The notes under the pieces: generated by a model
Databases searched by the model: none
What the model saw: the letters and a program-made list of their open reading frames with translations, nothing else
Told to the model about the DNA's origin: nothing
Made by a program: the position numbers and the translations under genes
Shown: one piece after another, positions 48,068 to 59,031 of the stretch
Position numbering within the stretch: position 1 is the stretch's first letter
Layout: every line of letters begins with the position of its first letter
Assembly: GCF_022374875.2 (NCBI RefSeq)
Contig: NZ_CP092427.2
Span: 372,001-436,000 of the forward strand
From: Mycolicibacterium rufum
GTDB lineage: Bacteria; Actinomycetota; Actinomycetes; Mycobacteriales; Mycobacteriaceae
DNA length: 64,000 bases
Reading direction: 5' to 3'

Positions 48068-49266
48068 TCAGTTACTTCTCGCTTCGGTGATGGCCAGTTC
48101 TCGTTCGATGGCTTCGGTCAGACGTTCACGCACGGAGGGGACCGCGATCTTGGCGATGATCTCGTTGAAGAAACCGCGGACCACCAGGCGCCGGGCCTGA
48201 TCCTCCGGGATCCCTCGAGCGCGCAGATAGAACAGCTGCTCGTCGTCGAAACGGCCGGTGGCGCTGGCGTGTCCGGCGCCGACGATCTCCCCCGTCTCGA
48301 TTTCGAGGTTGGGCACCGAATCGGCACGGGCGCCGTCGGTCAGTACGAGGTTGCGGTTCACCTCGAAGGTGTCGGTGCCCGCCGCTTCGGCCCGGATCAG
48401 CACGTCGCCGACCCACACGGTATGGGTGTCGGGCTTGCGCGACCCCGGATCGCCCTGCAGCGCACCCTTGTACGTGACGTTGGATCGGCAGTTGGGCTGA
48501 GCATGGTCGACCAGCAGCCGCGATTCGAAGTGCTGGCCGTCGTCGGCGAAGTAGAGCCCCAGCAGTTCGGCGTCGCCGCCCGGAGCGGTGTAGCGGACAC
48601 GGCCGGTCAGCCGGACCACGTCGCCGCCGAGGGTGATCGCGGCGTGCCGCAGCACGGCGTCGCGGCCCAACGATGCGTGGTGAGTGCTGACGTGCACGAC
48701 GTCGTCGGCCCAGTCGGCGATGGTGACCACCCGCAGCGTGGCGCCGTTGCCGACGACGAACTCGACGTTGTCGGCGTAGGTTCCGCTGCCACGCTGGTCG
48801 ATCACGACGACGGCTTCGGCCAGTTCACCCACGTGCACCTGCAGGTGGCCGTAGGCCACCTGCCCCTCCCCGGGGCCGGTGATCGTGACGTCGATCGGGT
48901 CATCCACGACGGTGTCCCGCGCGACGGTCACGATCGTCGCCGCATCGAACGACGAGAATGCCTGGGCGGCAACGCGATCAGCCGGAGCTCCGGCCTGACC
49001 CAGCCGCTCGTCGCCACGACGCGCGGTGTCCACCGTGACGCCCGGCCGCTCGCTCACCTCGATGGTGGCGGTGCCCGTCGCGACGGCCGAGCCGTCGTGC
49101 AGGCCGCGCAGCCGCTTGAGCGGGGTGAACCGCCAGATCTCGTCCCGGCCGCCGGGCACCTCGAAGGCGCCGACGTCGAAGGACGTGAACAGCTCGCCCT
49201 TGTTCAGGTTCAGCAGCGATCCGGGCTTGGCGGTGCCCTCGACCGCGTCGGAGAGGTTCTGTGCCA

Positions 49267-49267
<1 letters not shown>
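48068..49267 (-). CDS. sufD: Fe-S scaffold subunit SufD
   Basis: 399 residues with the SufBD beta-helix core (for example RYTAPGGDAELLGLYFADDGQHFESRLLVDHAQPNC, KGALQGDP). The GTG start overlaps the sufB TAG stop (TAGTG), so sufB-sufD translation is coupled. Partner of SufB in the SufBC2D complex. Corresponds to Rv1462. Confidence 0.95.
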
Positions 49268-50706
<1,439 letters not shown>

Positions 50707-50773
50707 GGCGACACACTCCTTTTGTTCGTGTCGGTGCTCCGGCGCGGGCCGTGTGCCGAAGCGGTCGTGGGGT

Positions 50774-51484
50774 TCAGTGCCCTGCCGGGTTGAGCGGGAC
50801 GTGGGTGGTACAGGCGCAGTCGCCGTTGACGATCGTCGCGAGGCGCTGGACGTGGGTACCCAGCACCTCGGCCATCGCCTGCTGTTCGGCCTCGCAGAGT
50901 TCGGGGAACTCCTCGGCCACGTGCGACACCGGGCAGTGGTGCTGGCAGATCTGCACACCCCGGACCGGTCCGCGCACCCGCGTGGTGGTGGTCGCGTACC
51001 CGGCGCGGGTCAGCGCGCCGGCCACCCGGTCGGCCGCGGCCTCGACGTCTTCCGCGGTGGCGGCCGCGGGGACGGGGTCCACCCCGGCCAGGATCGTGTC
51101 GATGCGCCGACGCGCGAAGGTGTGCACCGCGTCGTCGCCGCCGATGTCGCGCAGGGCGCGCATCGCGGCCGAGGCCAGATCGTCGTAGGTGTGCTCGAGC
51201 TTCGCGCGCCCGGCCGCCGTCAGCTGATACCGCTTGGCGGGTCTGCCGCGACCCTCCTGCTGCCAGGCCGCGGCCGACTTCGCCTGGGCGTCTCCCGCCT
51301 CGATCAATGCGTCGAGATGCCGGCGCACACCGGCGGCCGAGAGCCCCAACCGGTCACCGATGCTGCTCGCCGTCGTCGGGCCCGACTCCAGCAGCAACTT
51401 CACGATGGCCGTTCTGGTGTCCCCGTCGGCGGCATGCGGCAGCGCCGACGACGGCGCGCTCGTATCCTCCGGACGGATTTTCAC
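50774..51484 (-). CDS. sufR: SUF operon regulator SufR
   Basis: 236 residues. N-terminal winged HTH ([38 protein letters not shown]), C-terminal Fe-S sensing cysteines in [23 protein letters not shown]. Represses the SUF operon when holo, releasing it under Fe-S or nitric oxide stress. GTG chosen since it is preceded by the TAACAC/palindrome element without an RBS; the frame is open 19 codons further upstream. First gene of sufR-B-D-C-S-U-DUF59. Corresponds to Rv1460. Confidence 0.93.
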   Translation of the reverse strand: MKIRPEDTSAPSSALPHAADGDTRTAIVKLLLESGPTTASSIGDRLGLSAAGVRRHLDALIEAGDAQAKSAAAWQQEGRGRPAKRYQLTAAGRAKLEHTYDDLASAAMRALRDIGGDDAVHTFARRRIDTILAGVDPVPAAATAEDVEAAADRVAGALTRAGYATTTTRVRGPVRGVQICQHHCPVSHVAEEFPELCEAEQQAMAEVLGTHVQRLATIVNGDCACTTHVPLNPAGH

Positions 51485-51497
51485 AACACCAGTGTTA
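51485..51497 (-). promoter_or_regulatory. Palindrome at the sufR start, candidate SufR operator and -10
   Basis: AACAC-CA-GTGTT (51485-51496) is a perfect 5-bp inverted repeat directly against the sufR GTG. On the minus strand TAACAC ends seven bases before the GTG, where a leaderless -10 would be. SufR bound to the palindrome would block its own promoter. It recalls the ACACT/TGTGA-type repeats described for mycobacterial SufR, but I did not verify this. Confidence 0.5.
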
Positions 51498-51591
51498 CCC
51501 AATTCCGGAAGCGGGTCCACCAAGGCCACCCTTATCGGCACGTCGGTCTTCTCACACCGACTTGTCCCGGGGCGCGGGAATACCGGCCCGC

Positions 51592-51597
51592 TACGCT
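51592..51597 (+). promoter_or_regulatory. -10 box, leaderless promoter of mptB
   Basis: TACGCT, six bases, then the GTG at 51604; no Shine-Dalgarno sequence. This fixes the mptB start, which is otherwise ambiguous. Confidence 0.55.
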
Positions 51598-51603
51598 GCC
51601 TGG

Positions 51604-53262
51604 GTGGCAGCCCGCCGACACTCGCTCAGCACGTCGATCGCCGGCCTGCACGGCGACGAGCGGACCGTCGGCAGCCCGCTCGACCCCGCCGAGCTGGTCG
51701 CACTGCACCGCACGCGCCTGTTCGGGGCGACCGGCACCGTGCTGATGGCGATCGGCGCGCTGGGCGCCGGCGCGCGGCCCGTGGTGCAGGATCCCACGTT
51801 CGGGGTGCGGCTGCTCAACCTGCCGTCCCGGATCCAGACGGTCTCGCTGACGATGACCACCACCGGTGCGGTGATGATGACGCTGGCGTGGCTGATGCTC
51901 GGCCGGTTCGCGCTGGGTAAGCGGCGGATGACCCGCAGCCAGGTCGACCGCACCCTTTTGCTCTGGGCCGTGCCGCTGCTGATCGCCCCGCCGATGTACA
52001 GCAAGGACGTCTACTCCTACCTCGCGCAGAGCGAGATCTCGCTGCAGGGCAGCGACCCCTACCGGGTGGGCCCGGCGCCGGGCCTGGGCCTGGACCACGT
52101 GTTCACGCTCTCGGTGCCCAGCCTGTGGCGGGAGACGCCCGCGCCGTACGGGCCGCTGTTCCTGTGGATCGGGCGTGGCATCTCGGCGATCACCGGCGAG
52201 AACATCGTCGAGGCCGTGCTGTTCCACCGGCTGATGGTGCTGCTCGGCGTCGGCCTGATCGTGTGGGCCACGCCCCGGCTGGCGCGGCGCTGCGGTGTCG
52301 CCGAGGTCAGCGCGCTGTGGCTGGGTGCGACGAATCCGCTGCTGTTCATGCACCTGGTGGCGGGCATCCACAACGAGGCGCTGATGCTCGGGTTGATGCT
52401 CGCCGGTACCGAGTTCGCGCTGCGGGGCATCGCCGCGATCTCGAGGACGGCGGTGGCCGCCCACGGCCGCTGGTACGCCCCCGGCATGCTGCTCGCCGGA
52501 ACCGTGCTCATCACGATGTCCTCGCAGGTGAAGCTGCCGGGGCTGCTGGCGCTGGGCTTCGTCGCGATGGCGCTGGCCAACCGCTGGGGCGGCACCGTGA
52601 AGGCGTTCTTCCTCGCCGGCGGCGCGCTGGGCGCGGTCTCGCTGGCGGTGATGGCGCTGATCGGCTGGGCCAGCGGCCTCGGCTTCGGCTGGCTGTTCAC
52701 CCTCGGCACCGCCAACGTCGTGCGCAGCTGGATGTCACCGCCGACGCTGCTCGCGCTGGGCACCGGACAGGTCGGCATCCTGCTCGGCCTCGGCGACCAC
52801 ACCACGGCCGTCCTCGCGCTGACCCGCGCCATCGGCGTCAGCCTGATCGCGATCATCGTCACCTGGCTGCTGTTCGCGGTGCTGCGCGGCCGGCTTCACC
52901 CGGTCGGCGGGCTCGGCGTCGCCCTCGGGGTGACCGTGCTGCTTTTCCCGGTCGTGCAGCCCTGGTACCTGCTGTGGGCGATCATCCCGCTCGCCGCCTG
53001 GGCCACCCGGCCCGGCTTCCGCACCGCGGTCATCGCCGTGACGCTGATCGTCGGGATCTTCGGCCCGACCGCCAACGGCGACCGGTTCGCACTGTTCCAG
53101 ATCGTCCTCGCGACGCTGGCGAGCACCGTCATCGTGCTGGCGCTGATCGCCCTGACCTACCGGTGGCTGCCATGGCGGGCCATCCCCGAGGCCGCGTCGG
53201 GGCGGGTCGACGAACCGGTCGCGCCGCCCGCGAAGTCCGACGCCTACGCTGAATCTCCGTGA
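51604..53262 (+). CDS. mptB: Mannosyltransferase MptB-like (GT-C fold)
   Basis: 552 residues with about a dozen transmembrane helices. MYSKDVYSYLAQSEISLQGSDPYRVGP carries the conserved acidic loop typical of the polyprenyl-phosphate mannosyltransferase (MptA/MptB) family. It adds alpha-1,6-mannose to the lipomannan/lipoarabinomannan backbone from decaprenyl-phosphate mannose. Stop overlaps the ABC ATPase start (GTGA). Corresponds to Rv1459c; the N-terminus is somewhat shorter than the M. tuberculosis protein. Confidence 0.92.
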   Translation: MAARRHSLSTSIAGLHGDERTVGSPLDPAELVALHRTRLFGATGTVLMAIGALGAGARPVVQDPTFGVRLLNLPSRIQTVSLTMTTTGAVMMTLAWLMLGRFALGKRRMTRSQVDRTLLLWAVPLLIAPPMYSKDVYSYLAQSEISLQGSDPYRVGPAPGLGLDHVFTLSVPSLWRETPAPYGPLFLWIGRGISAITGENIVEAVLFHRLMVLLGVGLIVWATPRLARRCGVAEVSALWLGATNPLLFMHLVAGIHNEALMLGLMLAGTEFALRGIAAISRTAVAAHGRWYAPGMLLAGTVLITMSSQVKLPGLLALGFVAMALANRWGGTVKAFFLAGGALGAVSLAVMALIGWASGLGFGWLFTLGTANVVRSWMSPPTLLALGTGQVGILLGLGDHTTAVLALTRAIGVSLIAIIVTWLLFAVLRGRLHPVGGLGVALGVTVLLFPVVQPWYLLWAIIPLAAWATRPGFRTAVIAVTLIVGIFGPTANGDRFALFQIVLATLASTVIVLALIALTYRWLPWRAIPEAASGRVDEPVAPPAKSDAYAESP

Positions 53263-54197
53263 CCCCCCACCCCGCTTCGTCGACGCCCGTGCGGCTGCGT
53301 GGTGTGCGCAAGCAGTACGGCTCGACGGTGGCGGTGTCCGACCTCGACCTGGAGGTCGGTGCCGCCGAGATCTTCGCGCTGCTGGGCCCCAATGGGGCAG
53401 GCAAGACCACCACGGTCGAAATGTGCGAGGGCTTCCTGCGGCCCGACGGCGGCACCATCGAGATCCTCGGCCTGGACCCGGTGAGCGACAACGCCGCGGT
53501 GCGCGCCCGCACCGGCGTGATGCTCCAGGGCGGCGGCGCGTACCCGGCCGCACGCGCGGGCGAGATGCTCGACCTCGTCGCCTCCTACGCCGCCAACCCA
53601 CTGGATCCGCAGTGGCTGCTCGACACGCTGGGCCTGACGGATTCGGCCCGCACCACCTACCGCCGGCTGTCCGGCGGTCAGCAGCAGCGGCTCGCCCTCG
53701 CGTGCGCCGTCGTCGGGCGGCCCGAGCTGGTGTTCCTCGACGAGCCGACGGCCGGGATGGACGCGCACGCCCGCCTGGTGGTGTGGGAGCTGATCGACGC
53801 GCTGCGACGCGACGGAGTCACCGTCGTGCTGACCACCCATCAACTCACCGAGGCCGAGGAACTCGCCGACCGCATCCTGATCATCGATCGCGGCGTGGCC
53901 GTCGCGAGCGGAACCCCGACGGAGTTGATGCGCAACGGCGCCGAGAATCAGCTGCGGTTCCGCGCGCCCCGAATGCTCGACCTGTCGCTGCTCATCGCGG
54001 CGCTGCCCGAGAGTTACCGCGCCACCGAGACGAGCCCGGGCGAGTATCTCGTCGAGGGCCGCATCGATCCGCAGGTGCTGGCGACCGTCACCGCGTGGTG
54101 CGCGCGGCTGGATGTGCTGGCCACCGACATGCGGGTGGAACAGCGCAGCCTCGAAGACGTCTTCCTCGAACTGACGGGGCGGGAATTGCGGAAATGA
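53259..54197 (+). CDS. ABC transporter ATP-binding protein
   Basis: 312 residues. Walker A GPNGAGKTTT (about 44-53), signature LSGGQQQRLALA, Walker B LVFLDEPTAGMD, H-loop LTTHQL. A C-terminal extension follows. ATP-binding half of an export-type (daunorubicin-resistance-like) transporter with the next gene. GTGA overlap with mptB, ATGA overlap with the permease. Corresponds to Rv1458c. Confidence 0.94.
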   Translation: MTPHPASSTPVRLRGVRKQYGSTVAVSDLDLEVGAAEIFALLGPNGAGKTTTVEMCEGFLRPDGGTIEILGLDPVSDNAAVRARTGVMLQGGGAYPAARAGEMLDLVASYAANPLDPQWLLDTLGLTDSARTTYRRLSGGQQQRLALACAVVGRPELVFLDEPTAGMDAHARLVVWELIDALRRDGVTVVLTTHQLTEAEELADRILIIDRGVAVASGTPTELMRNGAENQLRFRAPRMLDLSLLIAALPESYRATETSPGEYLVEGRIDPQVLATVTAWCARLDVLATDMRVEQRSLEDVFLELTGRELRK

Positions 54198-54973
54198 CTC
54201 AGCCGAATCGGTTCGCGCCCGGCACTTTTCGCCCCGACCCGCGCCCGGCTGCGGTCCCGCGGATGCTGGCGGCGCAGTACGGACTGGAGCTGCGCCTGCT
54301 GCTGCGCAACGGCGAGCAGCTGCTGCTGACGATGTTCATCCCCATCACGCTGCTGATCGGGCTGACGCTGTTGCCGCTGGGCTCGTTCGGCCCGAACCGC
54401 GCCGCCACGTTCGCGCCCGCGATCATGGCGTTGGCCGTCATCTCGACCGCCTTCACGGGGCAGGCGATCGCCGTCGCGTTCGACCGCCGCTACGGCGCGC
54501 TCAAGCGACTCGGCGCCACGGCGCTGCCGGTGTGGGGCATCATCGCCGGCAAGTCGCTGGCCGTCGTGACCGTGGTGTTCCTGCAGTCCATCCTGCTCGG
54601 CGCCATCGGCATTGCGCTGGGCTGGCGGCCCGCGGTGGGCGGGCTGGCGCTGGGTGCGGTGATCATCGCGGTGGGCACGGCGGTGTTCGCCGCGCTGGGT
54701 CTGCTGCTGGGCGGCACGCTGAAAGCCGAGATCGTGCTCGCCGTCGCCAACCTGATGTGGTTCGTGTTCGCCGGGTTGGGTGCGCTGACCGTGGAAGGGT
54801 CCGTCGTGCCGCGCGCCGTCCGGTGGGTGGCGCGGCTGACGCCGTCCGGTGCGCTGACCGAGGCGCTGACCCGCGCGATGTCGCTGTCGGTCGACTGGTT
54901 CGGGCTGGCGGTTCTGGTGGTCTGGGGCGCGGTCGCCGGCCTCTGCGCGCTGCGCTGGTTCCGCTTCACCTGA
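54194..54973 (+). CDS. ABC-2 type transporter permease
   Basis: 259 residues, six hydrophobic helices (from LLLTMFIPITLLIGLTLL to LAVLVVWGAVAGLCAL). The typical ABC-2 cytoplasmic segment AFDRRYGALKRLGATALP is present. Forms an exporter with the preceding ATPase, substrate unknown. The ATG overlaps the ATPase stop (ATGA). Corresponds to Rv1457c; ctaA follows 47 bp downstream. Confidence 0.93.
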   Translation: MTQPNRFAPGTFRPDPRPAAVPRMLAAQYGLELRLLLRNGEQLLLTMFIPITLLIGLTLLPLGSFGPNRAATFAPAIMALAVISTAFTGQAIAVAFDRRYGALKRLGATALPVWGIIAGKSLAVVTVVFLQSILLGAIGIALGWRPAVGGLALGAVIIAVGTAVFAALGLLLGGTLKAEIVLAVANLMWFVFAGLGALTVEGSVVPRAVRWVARLTPSGALTEALTRAMSLSVDWFGLAVLVVWGAVAGLCALRWFRFT

Positions 54974-55007
54974 GCGCCCCTACTACGAGCCGTAGTTCGC
55001 CGCGCTC

Positions 55008-55013
55008 TACCAT
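55008..55013 (+). promoter_or_regulatory. -10 box of ctaA
   Basis: TACCAT, seven bases, then GTG at 55021; consistent with a leaderless transcript separate from the ABC genes upstream. Confidence 0.5.
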
Positions 55014-55020
55014 CGACAAC

Positions 55021-56049
55021 GTGCCAGTCGGACGATTCTTCCTACGGCTCGTCGACCTGCTCCCCGAGCCGAGCCTGCGGGTGCAGCGCATCGTCGCTGC
55101 CGCCGTGATCCTGACCCAGGGCGGTATCGCCGTCACCGGGGCCATCGTCCGTGTCACCGCCTCCGGCCTGGGCTGCCCGACGTGGCCGCAGTGCTTCCCC
55201 GGCAGCTTCACCCCCGTGCCGCACGCCGAGGTGCCCGTCATCCACCAGGCCGTCGAGTTCGGCAACCGGCTGATCACGTTCCTGGTCGTGCTGACCGCGG
55301 CCGCTGCCGTCCTCGTCGTCACCCGCGCCCGGCGTCGCCGCGAGGTGCTGATCTACGCGTGGCTGATGCCGGCCTCGACGGTGCTGCAGGCCGTCATCGG
55401 CGGCATCACCGTGCTCACCGGGCTGCTGTGGTGGACCGTGGCCGTACACCTGCTCGTCTCGATGGCGATGGTGTGGCTGGCGGTGCTGCTCTACGTCAAG
55501 ATCGGACAACCCGACGACGGTGTACCGACGCGGTGGGCACCGAAACCGTTGCGCCAGTTGACCGCGCTGTGCGGCGTCACGCTGTCGGCGGTGCTGGTCA
55601 CCGGCACGATGGTCACCGGCGCGGGCCCGCATGCCGGTGACAAGAGCGTCGAGAGGCCGGTGCCCCGCCTGCAGGTCGAGATCACCACGCTGGTGCACCT
55701 GCACTCGTCATTGCTGGTGGCCTATCTGGCGCTGCTGGTCGGGCTGGCGTTCGGCCTGCTGGCCGCACGGACGCCCCGGTCGGTGCGGCTCCGGCTCGGC
55801 GTTCTGGTGGCGCTCGTCGTCGCCCAGGGAGTGTTGGGCGCCGTGCAGTTCAGCACCGGCGTGCCCGCCGTGCTGGTCGCCTTCCACGTCGCCGGAGCGG
55901 CGGCGTGCACCGCGGCGACGGCCGCGCTATGGGCGTCGATGCGCGAACGGGCCCAGCCCCAACTCCTCGAGCGCGGTCTCGACACCGAGGGCGAAGAGGC
56001 GCTGCTGCCGAGCTCGGGCGGCGTCGCCGAGCTGCCGCCAGCCCAGTGA
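55021..56049 (+). CDS. ctaA: Heme A synthase CtaA
   Basis: 342 residues with eight transmembrane helices. The extracellular cysteine pair in GLGCPTWPQCFPG and the heme-ligand histidines near VHLLVS and FHVAGAA mark CtaA. It oxidises heme O to heme A for aa3-type cytochrome oxidase, partnering ctaB 1.8 kb away. The last 123 bp (hydrophilic tail after LWASMRERAQ) overlap the convergent ATP-grasp gene. Corresponds to Rv1456c. Confidence 0.93.
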   Translation: MPVGRFFLRLVDLLPEPSLRVQRIVAAAVILTQGGIAVTGAIVRVTASGLGCPTWPQCFPGSFTPVPHAEVPVIHQAVEFGNRLITFLVVLTAAAAVLVVTRARRRREVLIYAWLMPASTVLQAVIGGITVLTGLLWWTVAVHLLVSMAMVWLAVLLYVKIGQPDDGVPTRWAPKPLRQLTALCGVTLSAVLVTGTMVTGAGPHAGDKSVERPVPRLQVEITTLVHLHSSLLVAYLALLVGLAFGLLAARTPRSVRLRLGVLVALVVAQGVLGAVQFSTGVPAVLVAFHVAGAAACTAATAALWASMRERAQPQLLERGLDTEGEEALLPSSGGVAELPPAQ

Positions 56050-56865
56050 CGGCTCGACCAGCTCCAACTCCAGTAGCGCCGGCGCCGCGGCGTCGCCGAG
56101 CACGTCGACGCGCGCGTACAGCAGATCGGTGACCCGGATGCCCAGATGCTCCGCGGCCGCGCCGAGCGCCGCGCGACCGACGTCCCACAGCTCGTCGTCC
56201 GGGTCGGCGGGTTGGAGGCGTTCCTCGGCGTAGGTGCCCGACTCGTCGAACACCGGGACCTCTCCGGGGGCAGGCAGCATCGGGCCCTTCGTGAACGCGT
56301 GCGACGGCTCGCCCCGCAGGAACACCAGCGCGGTCTCGCCGTCACCCACCCGCGGGTCGAAGGGCTGCACCAGCGCCGTCTGCCCGGCCGCGTGCAGGGT
56401 CGCGGCGTGCGCCCGTGCCGCGTCGACGTCGCGGAATCGCAACGCGCCCACCGACCCGGCGCCGACGGCCGGTTTCACCACGACCTCCCCGCGCGGGATC
56501 TGCACCCGCTCCCCCGGTGCGAAGAACGCGCTCGGCACCGTCGGTACCCCCGCGGCGGACAGGTCGGCCAGATAGTGCTTGTCGGTGTTCCATGCGACCA
56601 CCGCAGGCGGGTTGAGCAGGTGCGGTACCCGCCGCGTCCACTCCAGGAACTCGTCGAGGCGCTCGGTGTAGTCCCATGTCGCCCGCAGGATCACCAGGTC
56701 GGCCGTCGACGTCGCGGGGTCGTCCCAGGACAGCCAGCGCGGATGCAGACCGCGCGCGCGGAGCGCGTCCACCAGGCCCGCGTCGTCGCCGTCGCCCTCG
56801 GGCAGCGCCGGGCAACCGGCGAGCACGATGCGGGGATGGAAGACGTCGGGGCGCGCGAGCTTCAT
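55927..56865 (-). CDS. ATP-grasp family protein
   Basis: 312 residues. The ATP-grasp core is visible in PSAFFAPGERVQIPRGEVVVKPAVGAGSVGALRF (ATP-binding lysine), ALVQPFDPRVGDGETALVFL and YARVDVLGD...LLELELVEPSLGW (metal and catalytic acidic residues). Such proteins ligate a carboxylate to an amine or thiol; a glutathione-synthetase/RimK-like group is likely but the substrate is unknown. ATG preferred by homology to Rv1455. The 3' end overlaps ctaA by 123 bp; divergent from qor. Confidence 0.8.
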   Translation of the reverse strand: MKLARPDVFHPRIVLAGCPALPEGDGDDAGLVDALRARGLHPRWLSWDDPATSTADLVILRATWDYTERLDEFLEWTRRVPHLLNPPAVVAWNTDKHYLADLSAAGVPTVPSAFFAPGERVQIPRGEVVVKPAVGAGSVGALRFRDVDAARAHAATLHAAGQTALVQPFDPRVGDGETALVFLRGEPSHAFTKGPMLPAPGEVPVFDESGTYAEERLQPADPDDELWDVGRAALGAAAEHLGIRVTDLLYARVDVLGDAAAPALLELELVEPSLGWRQLGDAARARQQRLFALGVETALEELGLGPFAHRRP

Positions 56866-56905
56866 GGCCGGACCGATGCTACCGAGGAAGGCATGATGGG
56901 TACCT

Positions 56906-57883
56906 ATGTACGCCATCGAAGTCGCCGAGACCGGCGGGCCCGAAGTCCTGTCCTACGTCGAGAAGCCCCAGCCCACACCCGGGCCCGGCGAGGTGCTGAT
57001 CAAGGCGGAGGCGATCGGCGTCAACTTCATCGACACGTACTTCCGCTCGGGCCTCTATCCGCGTGAGCTTCCGTTCGTGGTGGGCACCGAGGTGTGCGGC
57101 ACCATCGAGGCGGTCGGCGACGAGGTGGCGGCGTTGAACGTCGGCGACCGCGTGGTGACCGCCCAGGCGCTCGGCGCCTACGCCGACTACTGCGTGGCCC
57201 CGGCCGATTTCGTGGCCTACGTGCCCGACGGCGTGGCGCCCGAGGTGGCGGCCTCGGCGCTGCTGAAGGGCATGACCGCGCACTACCTGATCAAGTCGAC
57301 GTACCCGATCCAGCAGGGCGACACCGTGCTGGTGCACGCCGGCGCCGGCGGGGTGGGCCTGATCCTCACGCAGTGGGCGACCAGCCTGGCGACGTCGGTG
57401 ATCACGACGGTGTCGACCCCGGACAAAGCCGAACTGTCGCGGCAGGCCGGCGCGGTCGAGGTGCTCGACTACCCGGACGATCCCCAGACCTTCGGCGCGA
57501 AGATCCGGGAGTTGACCGACGGCAACGGCGTCGAGGCGGTCTACGACGGGGTCGGGGCCTCCACCTTCGAGGCGAGTCTGGCCAGCCTCGCGGTGCGCGG
57601 CACGCTGGCCCTGTTCGGAGCCGCCAGCGGCCCGGTTCCACCGTTCGATCCGCAACGGCTCAACGCCGCGGGCTCGGTGTTCCTGACCCGGCCCAACCTG
57701 GCGCACCACACCCGCACCCCCGATGAGTTCTCGTGGCGCGCAGGGGAGCTGCTGACCGCCATCGCCGAGGGAACGCTGACCGTGACGGTGAGCAATCGGT
57801 ACGCGTTGAGCGACGCCGAGCAGGCACACCGCGACCTGCAGGGTCGCAAGACCGTCGGGTCGGTGGTGCTGGTGCCGGGCTAG
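56906..57883 (+). CDS. qor: Quinone oxidoreductase, zinc-independent MDR family
   Basis: 325 residues. VGTEVCGTIEAVGDEV and the dinucleotide site LVHAGAGGVGLILTQWA mark the QOR-like MDR family without zinc ligands. NADPH-dependent reduction of quinones. GAGGAAGG lies upstream. 40 bp from the divergent ATP-grasp gene; convergent with ctaB, 6 bp apart. Corresponds to Rv1454c. Confidence 0.92.
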   Translation: MYAIEVAETGGPEVLSYVEKPQPTPGPGEVLIKAEAIGVNFIDTYFRSGLYPRELPFVVGTEVCGTIEAVGDEVAALNVGDRVVTAQALGAYADYCVAPADFVAYVPDGVAPEVAASALLKGMTAHYLIKSTYPIQQGDTVLVHAGAGGVGLILTQWATSLATSVITTVSTPDKAELSRQAGAVEVLDYPDDPQTFGAKIRELTDGNGVEAVYDGVGASTFEASLASLAVRGTLALFGAASGPVPPFDPQRLNAAGSVFLTRPNLAHHTRTPDEFSWRAGELLTAIAEGTLTVTVSNRYALSDAEQAHRDLQGRKTVGSVVLVPG

Positions 57884-57889
57884 GTGTCC

Positions 57890-58834
57890 TCAGAGGTGCA
57901 GCAGCGTCGGCAGGTTCAGCGCTGAGTCGACGGCCAGCGCGCAGAACACCACGGCCAGGTAGTTGTTCGACTGCAGGAACAGCCGCAGCGGCTTGACCGG
58001 CTCACCGCGGCGCACGCCGGCGTAGAGCTGGTGGGCCATCACCAGGAACCAGGTGCCCGCCAGAATCGCCACCGACGCGTAGAGCCATCCGGTCGCGAGA
58101 GCCAGCGCCAGCGTCGCGATGACCGTCAGCCAGGTGTAGACGAGGATCTGCTTGGTGACCTGCTGCTCGGTGGCCACCACGGGCAGCATGGGGACACCGG
58201 CCGCCGCGTAGTCCTCCTTGTAGCGCATCGCCAGCGCCCAGGTGTGCGGCGGCGTCCAGAAGAAGATGATCAGGAACATCACCAGCGCGGGCCAGGAGAT
58301 CGTGCCCGTGACCGCGGACCAGCCGATCATCACGGGCATGCAGCCGGCCGCGCCGCCCCAGACCACGTTCTGCGACGTCCGCCGCTTGAGCAGCAGGGTG
58401 TACACGAGCACGTAGAACGCGATCGTGGCGCCGGCCAGGTGGGCCGAGAGCATGTTCGTGGTCCACCACAACCAGAAGAACGACGCGACCGACAGCGTCA
58501 GGCCGAACACCAGGGCGTGGCTGCGGGGCACGGTGGCGCGGGCCAGCGCGCGACGCTCGGTGCGCTTCATCTTCTTGTCGATGTCGGCGTCGGCCACGCA
58601 GTTGAGCGTGTTGGCGCCCGCGGCCGCGAGCAGCCCACCCACGAGGGTGTTGAGGATCAACAGAGGATCCACCGAGCCGCGGTGCGCGAGCAGCATGGCA
58701 GGAATCGTGGTGACGAGCAGCAGCTCGATGACGCGCGGCTTCGTCAGTCCCACATAACCCAGCAGCGTGGTGCGCAGTCCGTGCGTCCCCGCGTCCGCCG
58801 AATCGCCGACGAGGTGGCCTTCGCGCATCCTCAC
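57890..58834 (-). CDS. ctaB: Heme O synthase (protoheme IX farnesyltransferase)
   Basis: 314 residues, UbiA fold with about nine helices. Prenyl-diphosphate motif [21 protein letters not shown] and a second conserved region [16 protein letters not shown]. It makes heme O, the precursor used by CtaA. GTG at 58834 has GGAG 8 bases upstream; ATG two codons later is less well spaced. Divergent from tkt across 197 bp. Corresponds to Rv1451. Confidence 0.94.
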   Translation of the reverse strand: MRMREGHLVGDSADAGTHGLRTTLLGYVGLTKPRVIELLLVTTIPAMLLAHRGSVDPLLILNTLVGGLLAAAGANTLNCVADADIDKKMKRTERRALARATVPRSHALVFGLTLSVASFFWLWWTTNMLSAHLAGATIAFYVLVYTLLLKRRTSQNVVWGGAAGCMPVMIGWSAVTGTISWPALVMFLIIFFWTPPHTWALAMRYKEDYAAAGVPMLPVVATEQQVTKQILVYTWLTVIATLALALATGWLYASVAILAGTWFLVMAHQLYAGVRRGEPVKPLRLFLQSNNYLAVVFCALAVDSALNLPTLLHL

Positions 58835-58876
58835 GCAACCAACTCCTTCTCGCGCCGAACACGGTCCGGCCGCGAC

Positions 58877-58899
58877 GTCTACTACACGCGATGGTAGAC
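58877..58899. promoter_or_regulatory. Palindrome in the ctaB-tkt intergenic region
   Basis: GTCTAC, 11 bases, GTAGAC: a perfect 6-bp inverted repeat 43 bp upstream of the ctaB start. On the minus strand its outer arm overlaps a TACCAT box. A regulator site for ctaB is plausible but not proven. Confidence 0.35.
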
Positions 58900-59031
58900 C
58901 GCCGGTGTCCATCGCCGAAATCGCAGGGTCGTTTCCGTCACCGCGGGTATCACCCCTGCGTCGCCGGGGCGTTGCGCACTAGGGTGGTTGGTGCGGACCG
59001 ACACGCCCCACCAATTCAAGGAGTGCGCCTC

